Shown: positions 45,516-55,541 of the stretch, one piece after another
How positions within the stretch are numbered: position 1 is the first letter of the stretch
Layout of the letters: each line of letters starts with the position of its first letter
Assembly: GCA_963733945.1 (NCBI GenBank)
Contig: CAVTFD010000025.1
Location: 62,001 to 126,000, forward strand
Source of the DNA: AP-15 sp963733945
GTDB taxonomy: Bacteria; Pseudomonadota; Alphaproteobacteria; ATCC43930; CGMCC-115725
DNA length: 64,000 bases
Reading direction: 5' to 3'
Program-made: the position numbers and the translations under genes
Notes under the pieces: generated by a model
Told to the model about the DNA's origin: nothing
The model's input: only the letters and a program-made list of their open reading frames with translations
Databases searched by the model: none

Positions 45516-46964
45516 CTAGCTGTGCGCCCGCATTTGCTGGCGGCGCAGGGCGCGGCCGGGGCGGTCGCCGGTGGGTTTGCCATCGACCCAGACCGGGCGG
45601 CCGTTGACGAAGACGTGCTCGATGCCGGCGGCCGGGGTTATCGGCTGCTCGAAGGTGGCGCGGTCGATCACCGTCGCCGGGTCGAAGACCGTGATGTCGG
45701 CATAGGCGCCGGCGGCGACCTGGCCGCGCCCGCTGAGGCCGAACCGGGCGGCCGGCAGCCCTGTCATCCGCCGCACCGCCTCTTCGAGTTCGAACAGGCC
45801 GAGATCGCGGCAGTAATGGCCAAGCACCCGCGGAAAGGTGCCCCACAGACGCGGGTGCGGGTGGAAATCGTGCGGCAGCCCGTCCGAGCCGATCATCGTG
45901 TGCGGGAAGCCGAGCACCCGCCGCACATCGGCCTCGTCCATCATCCAATAGATCGCACCGGCCGGTTGCAGACGGTCGACAGCCGCTTTCGGACCGACCC
46001 CCCAATCCGCAGCGATCGCGGAGAGTTCGCGTCCGGCCTGCTCGGGCGCGCTCTTCGACCAGGTCACCAGCACCTTTGTCGCTCGCTCGGCCTGCGCCGC
46101 GGTCAGCACCGTCGAGGAGGCGATGTAGGGGTAGGCGTCGAGCCCGATCTCCTGCCCCGCGAGGGCTGCGGCGATGACCGGCAGGGTTTGGGCGGTGCGG
46201 CCGAAATTCTGCCGCCCGATCGTCTTGTGGTGCGAGATCACGACCGGCACCCCGGCCGCGCGCCCGACCGCAAAACTCTCTTCGAGGCTGTCGAGCACCC
46301 GGTCCCCCTCGTTGCGCATATGCGTCGTGTAAAGCGCGCCCGCCGGATGCAGCAGAGCGGCCAGTGCCTCGATCTCGGCCGCAGGCGCGTGCTCCGCCGG
46401 GGCGTAAGCGAGGCCGCTCGACATGCCCACCGCGCCGGCGTCGAGCGCTTCCTGCAACAATTCGCCCATGCGCCCGATCTCGGCTGGTTCGGCCGGCCGG
46501 TCGAGTGCTGTCATCGCACCCACCCGCAATGTCGAATGGCCGACAAGGCAGGCAGCGTTGATTGCCGCTGGGCTGCGATCGAGCGCCATCAAGTATTCGG
46601 CAAAGCGGCCATAGCGGTAATCGGCGGCATCGCCGATCAGGTCGAGCGGCGGCGGAGGCGCATGATCGATCAACAGCGGCGCCAGGCTGATCCCGCAATT
46701 GCCGGTGACGACGGTGGTGACCCCCTGACTCGCCTTTGCCGTCATCTCGGGCGTCGCGAACAACGCACGGTCGTCATGGGTATGCACATCGATAAACCCG
46801 GGAGCGACGACCTTGCCCGCCACATCGATCTCATGCGCCCCGGCGGTTCTGGTGACCGTCCCGATTTCGGCGATGCGATCGCCCTTGATCATGACGTCAG
46901 CGCGAAACCGCGCCCGCCCGCTGCCGTCGATGACCTCGCCGCCGCGCAGAATGTAATCGGCCAT
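45516..46964 (-). CDS. N-acyl-D-amino-acid deacylase
   Basis: The 482-residue amidohydrolase-fold enzyme removes acyl groups from N-acyl-D-amino acids. It has the metal-site motif GFIDVHTHDD with His61 and His63, TTVVTGNCGISLAP (containing the Cys near 94 that bridges the zinc), the STHMRNEGDRV-type segment (here TTHMRNEGDRV) and a DGLPHDFHPHPRLWGTFPRVL C-terminal signature (HPHPRLWGTF). It is complete, single-copy and not in an evident operon. Confidence 0.9.
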   Translation of the reverse strand: MADYILRGGEVIDGSGRARFRADVMIKGDRIAEIGTVTRTAGAHEIDVAGKVVAPGFIDVHTHDDRALFATPEMTAKASQGVTTVVTGNCGISLAPLLIDHAPPPPLDLIGDAADYRYGRFAEYLMALDRSPAAINAACLVGHSTLRVGAMTALDRPAEPAEIGRMGELLQEALDAGAVGMSSGLAYAPAEHAPAAEIEALAALLHPAGALYTTHMRNEGDRVLDSLEESFAVGRAAGVPVVISHHKTIGRQNFGRTAQTLPVIAAALAGQEIGLDAYPYIASSTVLTAAQAERATKVLVTWSKSAPEQAGRELSAIAADWGVGPKAAVDRLQPAGAIYWMMDEADVRRVLGFPHTMIGSDGLPHDFHPHPRLWGTFPRVLGHYCRDLGLFELEEAVRRMTGLPAARFGLSGRGQVAAGAYADITVFDPATVIDRATFEQPITPAAGIEHVFVNGRPVWVDGKPTGDRPGRALRRQQMRAHS

Positions 46965-47144
46965 TTTGTTTTCCGTGCTCCGCTGATCATTCGCCCGGTG
47001 CGAGCTTTGCCTGCAAACCCGATCGGCTTCAAGACCCCGCCTATGCCGGCGGCAGCCCGAGCGGTCGAGCCGTGTGCAATTCCGCTATGAAAGCCGGCTT
47101 CGTCCCGCGCTAAACTGCGGTGGCGGTTACAGAAGGCGGGCACC

Positions 47145-47933
47145 ATGGTCATGAGGGTCAGCGCGATCTACCGTTACCCGGTAAAGGGCTTGAGCGCCGA
47201 GAAGATGGAGCGTGTGGCGCTCGTCCCGGGCGAATGCCTGCCGCACGACCGGCGGTTTGCGATTGCGCTCGGTTCGACCGTGTTCGATCCGCACAACCCC
47301 GAATGGCTGCCGAAGACCAAATTCGTCATGCTGATGCGCGATGAAAAACTGGCGTTGCTGCAAACCCGCTTTGATGCCGAAACCGGCGTTTTGACAATCA
47401 CCGAAAACGGCCGGGAATTGTTGCATGCACCGCTGACCGAGCCCGCAGGATGTCGCGCGATCGCCGAATTCTGCGCGAATTTTCTCGGGCCCGGGGTCGA
47501 CGGGCCATTGCGCATGGTCGAGGCCCCGGGGCACGCCTTTGCCGACGCGCGGCGCAGGCCGAACGCGACGACCGGCCAATATGTCTCGCTGATCAACCAT
47601 GCCAGCATCGCGGCGCTCGAAAGGGCGATGAGGGCGGCGATCGACCCGCTCCGCTTTCGCGCCAATTTCTACTTCGACGGCGAGGCGGCGTGGGGCGAGC
47701 ACGACTGGATCGGCGCCGAGATCACGCTAGGGACGGCGCGGCTGCGCGTCGTCTCGCCGATCACAAGATGTGCCGCAACCCAGGTCAATCCGGCCACCGC
47801 CGCGCGCGATCTCGAAATCCCCGCGGCCCTCGACCGCAATTTCGGCCACATCAACATGGGCATCTACGCCGAGGTGATTTCCGCCGGCGAGGTCGCGCTA
47901 AGTAACACGCTGCTTGCCCCGCCAGGTTGGTAA
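47145..47933 (+). CDS. MOSC domain protein
   Basis: The 262-residue product begins with MOSC N-terminal beta-barrel sequence (VSAIYRYPVKGLSAEKMERVAL) and ends with the MOSC domain carrying TRCAATQVNPATAARDLEIP, whose Cys is the candidate for binding molybdenum cofactor or sulfur. The family includes sulfur-carrier and moco sulfurase-like proteins such as YcbX. GAAGGCGGG upstream supports the 47145 start. Function in this organism is not known. Confidence 0.85.
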   Translation: MVMRVSAIYRYPVKGLSAEKMERVALVPGECLPHDRRFAIALGSTVFDPHNPEWLPKTKFVMLMRDEKLALLQTRFDAETGVLTITENGRELLHAPLTEPAGCRAIAEFCANFLGPGVDGPLRMVEAPGHAFADARRRPNATTGQYVSLINHASIAALERAMRAAIDPLRFRANFYFDGEAAWGEHDWIGAEITLGTARLRVVSPITRCAATQVNPATAARDLEIPAALDRNFGHINMGIYAEVISAGEVALSNTLLAPPGW

Positions 47934-48176
47934 ACCTTGACCCGGCTGACACTCTGATCACCGCCGCCGTTACAATGCATTTGCCGAGTAAAGGTTTCAC
48001 TCTGCTGCGCCATTTACAAATATCACCGGGTGCGCGCGGACGCGGAGGCTTGGCGTTGACGGGCCAGCGGCAAGCGGCGCCGTTTCGAGGAGTCCGATCT
48101 TCAATAGCCGGTGGTATAAGCGCCGTCGCCACTAAAATCAGATCGTCCGCCGTCGATAGGGGGTGGGGAGACGAGC

Positions 48177-50837
48177 ATGAGCGGCGCGCATGGGCTGGAG
48201 GTGCCGAAACTCCCGGCTATCGACAACGCCGATATCGAGGCTGTGCGGAGCTTTCTGCCTGGAAAGCTGCTCGGGCGCACGGCGGCATTGCTGTCCTTGG
48301 TACTCTTGGTCCTGGCTTGGATTGGTGGGTTTGATGCGGGCCTGAAGAAGTTCCTCGGGATCGATCTCGATCAGCCGCCGCCTTGGCTACGCTACGGCCT
48401 CTTGATCGTTGCTCCTATGTTCATTGTTACCTGCCAGCTGATGATCGAGTGGCAGGCCGCGCGGGTCCGACAGAAAACTAAAGAGCTCGCTGTCAAGATT
48501 GATGCGGTTCCGAGAGGCTATTTCCGCATTGGGCCTTATTTGGATAGTCCCGAGGATCGAACGAAATTCGATCGTGCCGATCAGGCGCAGGAAAAGGTGT
48601 TGGCATGGGTGCTACGATCAAGCGCCGTTCCGCTTTACCTGACCGGCGATTCCGGCTCCGGGAAGAGTTCTCTGTTGAATGCTGTCGTCCTACCCAGGCT
48701 GCGCGAGCAAAAATGGACCGTTGTCGAGGCGCGAGCATGGCAAGACCCCACGACGTCATTGCGCGAAGAACTGCAGAAGAAGCTGTCGAGCTCAAGGCGG
48801 CGATCAAATGATGATGGGGCCAATGAACTGCGCACCTTGATCGAGGCCGTAGCGCGTCGATCCGATAGCGGCCTGCTCATGGTCCTCGATCAATTCGAAG
48901 AGTTCGTGATCCTAGCCAAGCCGGAGGCCAGAGAACGTTTTTCCGCGTTGATCGCGAGCCTTCGCGACAATCCGATTAAGGGCTTACGTCTGCTGCTGGT
49001 GTTGCGCCGCGACTATGAGGACAATTTGGGTGACGTCGGATTGCCAGTCTTGCGACAGTACGAAAACTGGTATCCGCTAGGTTGTTTTTCGCTCGCTGCT
49101 TCCAAGAGCTTCATGGAGCGGTCCGGCCTTGGTTTGCATCCGGAAGCACTCGAACATGTTCTGACGAGCGCCGCCGAAATGGATGGGATACCGGCCAAGA
49201 TCCGGCCGATAACCTTAAATGTGGTCGGGCATGTGCTCGCCGAAGGCTTGGGATCGGCGCCATCCTTGGAGGCTGACAGGTTGGTGCGGGATTATATTCA
49301 ACAGGCGGTCGAACAACCCGGAATTCGGGATTTTTCGCGACCAGTATTGGAAAAACTTCTCACTGAGCAAGGTACCAAGAGGCCGAGGTCGGAGGAAGAG
49401 CTCGTGACCCAAACGCATCTCCGCCACGGCGAGGTGCGTGCGGTGTTAAATGGTCTCGGGATTGCGGCGCTTGCTCGACCGCTCGATCCGGCGCAAGGCG
49501 TTTGGGAGCTTTCGCACGATTTCGTCGCCCGCGCCGCTACCTATTACTTGGGTCGCCACCGCCGCGACTGGTGGCGGCCGGCGATCGCCTATGTTGCGCC
49601 CACCTTGCTGGTACTGACGCTGGCAACGACCATCGGTTTCGTCGTTTTCGACCAATCCGAAACAACTCGAATTCGCGAGCAGCTTCAGGATTTGGGCCTG
49701 TCGAGTTCCGACAAGGACGGTTGGCTCGCTGTTACGCCCAATGCTGGGTTTACAGACGACACCTTAGCCAAGACTCGTCCGCTCCTAGAAACGCTGGCAA
49801 GCCGCATCTATGCGGTTGGTCTGTCGGGAACGCAGGTCGCCAACATCGAGCCGCTCAAAGACCTGGCCGCGCTTCAGTACCTCAACCTAACCAGGACGCA
49901 GGTCGCCAACATCGAGCCACTCAGGGGCCTGACCAAGCTTCAGAACCTTGACCTTTCGATCACGCACGTCGCCAACATCGAGCCGATCAAACACCTGGCC
50001 GCGCTTAAGATCCTAAACCTGCAGGGGACGGGGGTCGCCAACATCGAGCCGCTCCAAGACCTGACGGCGCTTCAGATCCTCAACCTGGGTGGGACGCGGG
50101 TCGCCAACATCGAGCCACTCCAAGGTCTGACCAAGCTTCAGACCCTCAACCTGTTGGCGACGCAGGTCGCCAATATCAAGCCACTCAGAGGCCTGACCAA
50201 GCTTCAGAAGCTCGACCTGCCGGGGCAGCCGGTCACCAACATCGAGCCGCCTAGAGGCTTGACCGCGCTTCAATACCTCAACCTCTCGACGGCGCGGGTC
50301 GCCAACATCGAGCCGCTCAGAGGCCTGACCGCGCTTCAGACCCTCTACCTGAATTCGACGCAGGTCGCCGACATCGAGCCGCTCAGGGGCCTGATCGCGC
50401 TTCAGGATCTTAATCTGTCGAACACGCAGGTCGTCAATATCGAGCCGTTCAGAGGCCTGACCAAGCTTCACGACCTCGTTCTTGCATTCACGCAGGTCGC
50501 CGACATCGAGCCGCTCAAAGGCCTGACCGCGCTTCGGGTTCTTAACCTGACGGGGACGCAGGTCGCCAACATCGAGCCGCTTAGAGGCCCGATCGCGCTT
50601 CAAACCCTCTACCTGATGGGGACACAAATCGCCAACATCGAGCCGCTCAAAGGCCTGACCGCGCTTCGCTACCTCGACCTAGGTGGGACGCGGGTCGCCA
50701 ACATCGAACCGCTCAAAGGCCTGACTGCGCTTCAAAACCTCGACCTGACGGGGACGCAGGTCGCCAACATCGACCCACTCAAAGGCCTGACCGCGCTCAA
50801 AATCGTTTGGTTCCCTCCCCTGCCGACGCCCCGCTAG
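48177..50837 (+). CDS. Membrane-anchored nSTAND-type NTPase with 15 leucine-rich repeats
   Basis: This 886-residue protein has a layout I have not met as a named family. Two N-terminal membrane helices (about 35-50 and 72-92) precede an nSTAND1-like NTPase: Walker A GDSGSGKSS (157-165), Walker B LLMVLDQFEEF (233-243), a sensor-like LLLVLRRDYEDNL, and a winged-helix end VWELSHDF (442-449). A third helix (about 468-491) leads to 15 tandem 22-residue LRRs (about 548-880; consensus T-x-V-A-N-I-E-P-L, then a G-L-T-x-L-x-x-L-x-L segment). In immune NTPases an LRR part senses ligands and the N terminus acts as effector; here a membrane effector is inferred. The start has GGGGAG. No partner gene is adjacent. 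Confidence 0.85.
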   Translation: MSGAHGLEVPKLPAIDNADIEAVRSFLPGKLLGRTAALLSLVLLVLAWIGGFDAGLKKFLGIDLDQPPPWLRYGLLIVAPMFIVTCQLMIEWQAARVRQKTKELAVKIDAVPRGYFRIGPYLDSPEDRTKFDRADQAQEKVLAWVLRSSAVPLYLTGDSGSGKSSLLNAVVLPRLREQKWTVVEARAWQDPTTSLREELQKKLSSSRRRSNDDGANELRTLIEAVARRSDSGLLMVLDQFEEFVILAKPEARERFSALIASLRDNPIKGLRLLLVLRRDYEDNLGDVGLPVLRQYENWYPLGCFSLAASKSFMERSGLGLHPEALEHVLTSAAEMDGIPAKIRPITLNVVGHVLAEGLGSAPSLEADRLVRDYIQQAVEQPGIRDFSRPVLEKLLTEQGTKRPRSEEELVTQTHLRHGEVRAVLNGLGIAALARPLDPAQGVWELSHDFVARAATYYLGRHRRDWWRPAIAYVAPTLLVLTLATTIGFVVFDQSETTRIREQLQDLGLSSSDKDGWLAVTPNAGFTDDTLAKTRPLLETLASRIYAVGLSGTQVANIEPLKDLAALQYLNLTRTQVANIEPLRGLTKLQNLDLSITHVANIEPIKHLAALKILNLQGTGVANIEPLQDLTALQILNLGGTRVANIEPLQGLTKLQTLNLLATQVANIKPLRGLTKLQKLDLPGQPVTNIEPPRGLTALQYLNLSTARVANIEPLRGLTALQTLYLNSTQVADIEPLRGLIALQDLNLSNTQVVNIEPFRGLTKLHDLVLAFTQVADIEPLKGLTALRVLNLTGTQVANIEPLRGPIALQTLYLMGTQIANIEPLKGLTALRYLDLGGTRVANIEPLKGLTALQNLDLTGTQVANIDPLKGLTALKIVWFPPLPTPR
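49818..50820. repeat. 66-bp tandem repeats (15 copies) encoding LRRs
   Basis: Fifteen 66-bp units lie head to tail, about 990 bp, from about 49818. Each contains CAGGTCGCCAACATCGAGCC or a near variant (spacing exactly 66). They are in frame and encode the LRRs of the gene above. The high DNA identity suggests recent expansion and possible copy-number change. Confidence 0.95.
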
Positions 50838-50840
50838 GGG

Positions 50841-52547
50841 TCAGGGTGCGCCAGCCCCAAGCGGGTGTTTGCGCAGGAAGTTGAAGTCACAGCCGCGGTC
50901 GGCTTGGAGGATCTCGTGGCGGTAGAGGCGGGCGTAGCCGCGCTCGGGGATTGGCGGCGGGACGACCGGACGGCGGGCGAGTTCGTCGGGCGGAACCAGA
51001 AGGTCGATGCGGCGCTCCTTGACCGAAAGGCGAATGCGGTCGCCGTTGCGGACTTTGGCGAGCGGGCCGCCACTCGCCGCGTCCGGCGTTACGTGCAGTA
51101 CGATCGAGCCATAGGCGGTGCCGCTCATCCGCGCATCGGAAACCCGCACCAAGTCCTTGACCCCGGCGCGCGCGAGCTTTTGCGGGATCGGCAGGTAGCC
51201 GGCCTCCGGCATGCCCGAGGCGGAGAGCGGCCCGGCGTTTTGCAGCACCAGGAAATCGTCGGGGGTCACATCGAGGCCGGGATCGTCGATGCGCGCCGAC
51301 AAATCCTCCAGCGAGGTGAAGACGACCGCCCTCCCCTCTTTCTCGAACAGCTGGGGGTCGGCGGCCGAGCGCTTGAAGATCGCTCCGTCAGGCGCCAGCG
51401 AGCCGAACAACGCCACGAGCCCACCCACCGGCTGCAGCGGGTCGGCAAGCGGCTTGACGACCGAGCGGTCGACCGGACCAGCGGTGGCGGCGAGACGCTC
51501 GGCCAAGGTTTCGCCTGTCACCGTCAGGCAATCGAGATGCAACAGCGGCTGCAATTCGCGCATCACCGCGCCGATGCCGCCGGCGGCGAACAAATCCTCC
51601 ATGTAATGCGGCCCGGTCGGCTTCAGATCGACCAGGACCGGGGTCTCGTCGCTGATCCGATTGAGCCGGTTGAGGTCGATGTCGATCCCGGCCCGTCCGG
51701 CGATTGCGGTCAGGTGCAAGACCGCATTGGTCGAGCCGCCGATCGCCATCAGCACCCGCAGCGCGTTCTCGACCGCATCAGGGGTAACGATGCGGTCCGG
51801 CGTTAACCCGGTGCGCGCCAGCTCCATCGCGGCGCGACCGGTCGCCTCGGCGGCGCGCAGCCGGTCGGCATGGACCGCCGGGATTGCCGCACTGCCGGGC
51901 AGGATCATGCCCAATGCCTCGGCGATCGAGGCCATCGTGCTCGCCGTCCCCATCACCGCGCAGGTTCCGGCGGTGGTCGCGAGGTTGCCTTCGACCTCGT
52001 GGATTTCGTCGGCTCCGATCTCGCCGGCGCGGTATCTGGCCCAGAAGCGCCGGCAGTCAGTGCAGGCGCCGAGCCGTTCGCCATGCCAGCGCGAGGTCAT
52101 CATCGGCCCGGCGACCAGCTGGATCGCCGGCCGGTTGGCGGAGATCGCGCCCATCAGCTGGGCCGGCACGGTCTTGTCGCAGCCGCCGACCAATACCACC
52201 GCATCCATCGGCTGGGCGCGGATCATCTCCTCGGTGTCGATCGCCATCAGGTTGCGGAACATCAGGCTGGTCGGGTTCAGGAACACTTCCCCCAATGAGA
52301 TCGTCGGGAAGGTCAAGGGCAGGCCGCCCATCGCCAAGACGCCGCGCTTGACGGCCTCGATCAGCTCGGGGAAATGCCGGTGGCAATTGTTGTAGCCGGA
52401 ATAGGTGTCGGCGATGCCGATCACCGGCCGCGCCAACAAATTGGTCGAATAGCCCATCGAGCGGGCGAACGAGCGCCGCAGGTAAAGCGCGAAATCGGGA
52501 TCGCCGTAATTAGTGAGGCCGCGAGCGAGGCCAACCGGTTCCGTCAT
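50841..52547 (-). CDS. IlvD/Edd family sugar-acid dehydratase
   Basis: The 568-residue enzyme dehydrates a dihydroxy or sugar acid with an iron-sulfur cluster. The three cluster Cys are in VGGCDKT, GACTDC and GTCAVMGTAST, and the conserved sequences ATTAGTCAVMG and MAIGGSTNAVLHLTAIAG match the family. The Tyr-rich N terminus and YSGYNNCHRHFPELIEAVKRGV are closer to arabonate/xylonate-type dehydratases than to the valine/isoleucine enzyme IlvD, but the substrate cannot be fixed. It ends four bases after the LRR gene on the opposite strand. Confidence 0.87.
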   Translation of the reverse strand: MTEPVGLARGLTNYGDPDFALYLRRSFARSMGYSTNLLARPVIGIADTYSGYNNCHRHFPELIEAVKRGVLAMGGLPLTFPTISLGEVFLNPTSLMFRNLMAIDTEEMIRAQPMDAVVLVGGCDKTVPAQLMGAISANRPAIQLVAGPMMTSRWHGERLGACTDCRRFWARYRAGEIGADEIHEVEGNLATTAGTCAVMGTASTMASIAEALGMILPGSAAIPAVHADRLRAAEATGRAAMELARTGLTPDRIVTPDAVENALRVLMAIGGSTNAVLHLTAIAGRAGIDIDLNRLNRISDETPVLVDLKPTGPHYMEDLFAAGGIGAVMRELQPLLHLDCLTVTGETLAERLAATAGPVDRSVVKPLADPLQPVGGLVALFGSLAPDGAIFKRSAADPQLFEKEGRAVVFTSLEDLSARIDDPGLDVTPDDFLVLQNAGPLSASGMPEAGYLPIPQKLARAGVKDLVRVSDARMSGTAYGSIVLHVTPDAASGGPLAKVRNGDRIRLSVKERRIDLLVPPDELARRPVVPPPIPERGYARLYRHEILQADRGCDFNFLRKHPLGAGAP

Positions 52548-52806
52548 GATGTCCTCTCGAACAAATCGATGCGCCAGCTTGCCGCCGCAGCGCCGTCGCG
52601 CGCAAGTACCGTACGATGTTTGCCCAACGGTAGTCCCTCAGGTCGAATTTCGACTTTCGACCCCAAACGGCCATTTGCCGGACGCCAGACATCCGCGGTG
52701 CGACGGGCACAGCGGACGAGTGACATTGCGGCGCCGACGAGCCGGCGGTAAAGTCAACCGTCACCGCGACCGGCGACCTCATGCGGGTGTCGTCTAAGAA
52801 AGCACT

Positions 52807-53547
52807 ATGCTAACCGACGAAAGCTTCCATGCGGCGTACCGAGAACTTGAAGAACGGATGAAGGCGCTCGCGGAGGCCGATGGCGACGTCTTTCTCCCAA
52901 ATCCTGATCCATTAGGTACCGTTCAGTACGTTCTGATATGTATGGAGCCATCCTTGGGCTGGTGGGCTCGGTCGGCAGACCACGCAAGGTTGAGAATAGA
53001 AGCGGGATTCAAGAACTTCCTCTTCTCGCTTGAGGATTTCATCCTTCACTTTTGCGTTCGACACTATCTTTGCAAGCCTGCGGAGCGATATCACATTACC
53101 GATTTTTCCAAGGGAGCGATGCTCGTCGATCATGCGGGCATCGCGAGGATCCGACGATATGACAGATGGTACGCGTTGTTGCAGGAAGAGATAGAGCTCT
53201 GCGCCAGTCCCAGCGCAAGCATCATCGCAGTCGGCAAGGTTGTTTCCCAGCATCTGGCACAGCGAGGTTTTCCAAGACCGTTCACTCAGGTAATCCACTA
53301 CTCCGTTCAAGCGGGGCTTGCACGACGCGCAGGGATAGTAGGTCGAGAAGATACCTTCCGAGCATTTAGTGGTTCCGTCTCCTTAGAAGATGTGATCGCC
53401 GCGGCGAAGGATGTCTTGCAGGCAGCACATGCACCTTCCGAAATCCGCGACGACACCCTGTCGCGGCTGTCGAAGAGTGAACTTACCACTTCCCGTCAGC
53501 AGCTGATCTTCAATTACAAATTAGCGTTCGAATCGATGCGTTCGTAA
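52807..53547 (+). CDS. Unknown protein, possible uracil-DNA-glycosylase fold
   Basis: The 246-residue protein is not recognised with certainty. Its pattern is a strand-loop ICMEPSLGWW near residue 43, a helix-rich middle with HYLC and HITDFSKGAML (YHITDFSKGA, about 94-103), and near the end SIIAVGKVVSQHLAQRGFP followed by VIHYSVQA, where a strand with VGKVV and a His-containing H-Y-S motif resemble uracil-DNA glycosylase-like folds. That reading is tentative. GC content is lower than in flanking core genes. There is no clear ribosome-binding site. Confidence 0.5.
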   Translation: MLTDESFHAAYRELEERMKALAEADGDVFLPNPDPLGTVQYVLICMEPSLGWWARSADHARLRIEAGFKNFLFSLEDFILHFCVRHYLCKPAERYHITDFSKGAMLVDHAGIARIRRYDRWYALLQEEIELCASPSASIIAVGKVVSQHLAQRGFPRPFTQVIHYSVQAGLARRAGIVGREDTFRAFSGSVSLEDVIAAAKDVLQAAHAPSEIRDDTLSRLSKSELTTSRQQLIFNYKLAFESMRS

Positions 53548-53638
53548 GACGCATTGATCGCTGGAGACGGCGCTTTGCCGTTGCCCAAACCGGTCAGAAC
53601 CGCGATCCTGGATGGGAAAGCGTCGGGAAATCTGGCAG

Positions 53639-54364
53639 ATGTCGATCGAACGTCAAAGGCTTCCCGACCTCAAGAGATTTTACGATCTGGCCGCCCAGCT
53701 TCATCAGCTGATTGGCGGCACGCGCACGCTTGCTACCTGTAGTGGAAGGCAGGATTGGCCGGCACGGGGCGTCTATTTCTTTATGGAAGACGGGGAATTC
53801 CGAAGCGACAGCGGAACAGGAAGGCGCATCGTGCGGGTCGGCACCCACGCGCTCAAAGCCGGATCGGGAACGAGCTTATGGACGCGCCTTTCACAGCATC
53901 GCGGGCAGATACATTCCGGCGGCGGCAATCATCGCGGTTCGGTCTTCAGGTTGATCGTCGGCACTGCCCTCATCGCAAAGCACGGCTACGACAAGGGCAC
54001 TTGGGATGACCGTCGGTCAACCGCGCCAGCTGCCATTCGAGCCGGCGAATTGCCCCTAGAGCGCGAAGTCAGCAAGATCATCGGTGCCATGCCTTTCCTG
54101 TGGCTGCCGGTCGACGATGAGCCGCGGGTTGAAAGCCTACGCGGTTATATCGAACGCAACGCCATCGCCTTGCTCAGTAACTACGGCAAGGAACCGCTCG
54201 ATCCGCCGTCAGCTGCGTGGCTTGGCCATTATTGCAGTCGGGAGCGTGTGCGCGTCTCGGGCCTTTGGAACGCCAACCACGTCGACGAATGCTACGACCC
54301 CGCCTTCCTCGATCGGTTTGCCAAACTCATGCACCAATTCGGGGCCGTCCGATTATCCCCATAG
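53639..54364 (+). CDS. GIY-YIG-like nuclease-type protein
   Basis: The 241-residue product has an N-terminal helical segment, then a core with RGVYFFMEDGE, GRRIVRVGTHAL, SLWTRLSQHRG and HRGSVFRLIVGTALI (about 45-120), a pattern like GIY-YIG endonucleases where GVYFF and the R-V-G-T turn replace GIY and YIG. The Trp-rich C-terminal half (WLGHYC, SGLWNANHVDECYD) contains conserved-looking His/Cys positions of unknown role. It follows the possible UDG-like gene by about 90 bases. The nuclease assignment is by motif shape only; a frame extension to 53612 is possible. Confidence 0.6.
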   Translation: MSIERQRLPDLKRFYDLAAQLHQLIGGTRTLATCSGRQDWPARGVYFFMEDGEFRSDSGTGRRIVRVGTHALKAGSGTSLWTRLSQHRGQIHSGGGNHRGSVFRLIVGTALIAKHGYDKGTWDDRRSTAPAAIRAGELPLEREVSKIIGAMPFLWLPVDDEPRVESLRGYIERNAIALLSNYGKEPLDPPSAAWLGHYCSRERVRVSGLWNANHVDECYDPAFLDRFAKLMHQFGAVRLSP

Positions 54365-54615
54365 TACGATCCCCGCCAACTAGAGTCGACTTCATGATCC
54401 GAACCGGCCCCTCCCACGATCATCGGTCGGCGCGTGGATTCGACCCATGGAGGTCATCGTGTCGAGCATAGATCAAGCAGACCGTGTGAAAGACTTCTGC
54501 ACCCGACAAAAAACTCCCCACCGTTGCTCCAAGGAAAGCAAGCTGGGTTGCTGGGCGGGATTCTTAGGTTTGCGGAGGCCCTGACCGGCCAGGTGTGCGT
54601 AATCCGATCCTCTTA

Positions 54616-55541
54616 GAGGCTGACCGAAAATGAATTGAGTGATTTCAGCATGTTGTGAGACACTGGTTGTGTCGAGCAAACAGTGGGGGACAACATGTGG
54701 ACCGAAATCACTCGTCCGAAGTATGACCGCGTGGCGCCGCGCTACGCAAGTGACCTGATCGATGCGGAATGGGCGCTGATTGCGCCTTTTATGCCGGTGC
54801 GCAAACTGTTGGGCCGCCCGCGGGGAACCGATCTGCGCGCGGTGCTGGACGCCATCCTGTATATCGCCCGAACCGGTTGCCAGTGGCGCATGCTGCCAAA
54901 GGACTTTCCGCCGTTCACCACGGTGCAAGGGTATTTTTATCGCTGGCGCGACAGCGGCTTGTTCGAGCAGATCAATTTTGAGCTGTTACTGCAAGCGCGC
55001 GGGGTCGCCGGCCGCGAACCGAGCCCGTCGGCCGGGGTCATCGACAGCCAATCGGTCAAGACCACCGAGAGCGGCGGGCCACGGGGTTACGATGCCGCCA
55101 AGAAGATCAAGGGCCGCAAGCGTCACGTCGTGACCGATACCTCCGGCCTGCTGGTCGGTGTCGTGGTCCATCCCGCCGACATCCAGGACCGCGACGGTGC
55201 CGGGCTTGTCATCGAAGCCATCCACGATCTGTTTCCCTGGCTGCGTCACCTCTTTGCCGACAGTGCCTACAACGGTCCCAACTTGCGCGCGGCGCTGGTC
55301 AAATTCGGCGATTGGTCGATCGAGATCGTCAAACGCGCCGCGGCGACCGCCGGGTTTCAGCTGCTGCCCCGTCGCTGGGTGGTCGAACGCACCTTGGCCT
55401 GGTTGAACCGCAACCGCCGTCTCGCCAAAGACTTCGAGGCGTCGATCGCCAGCGCCGCCGCCTGGGTTTATATTGCCTCAGTGCAACTCCTCGTCCGGCG
55501 CTTAGCACCAACACAACCAGGGCGATTCTTGAGTCAGACAC
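54616..55541 (+). mobile_element. IS5-family insertion sequence
   Basis: A 926-bp element flanked by the same CTTAG on both sides (54612-54616 and 55541-55545), of which TTA is the likely target duplication. The ends carry imperfect inverted repeats (GAGGCTGACCGAAAATG at left; the complement of the right end begins GTGTCTGACTCAAGAAT). It encodes one DDE transposase and inserted into the HNH gene on the opposite strand. Confidence 0.88.

Noticed and set aside
49818..50820. CRISPR-like look of the 66-bp repeats
   Set aside because: Units are in frame, contiguous with no unique spacers, and encode leucine-rich repeats.
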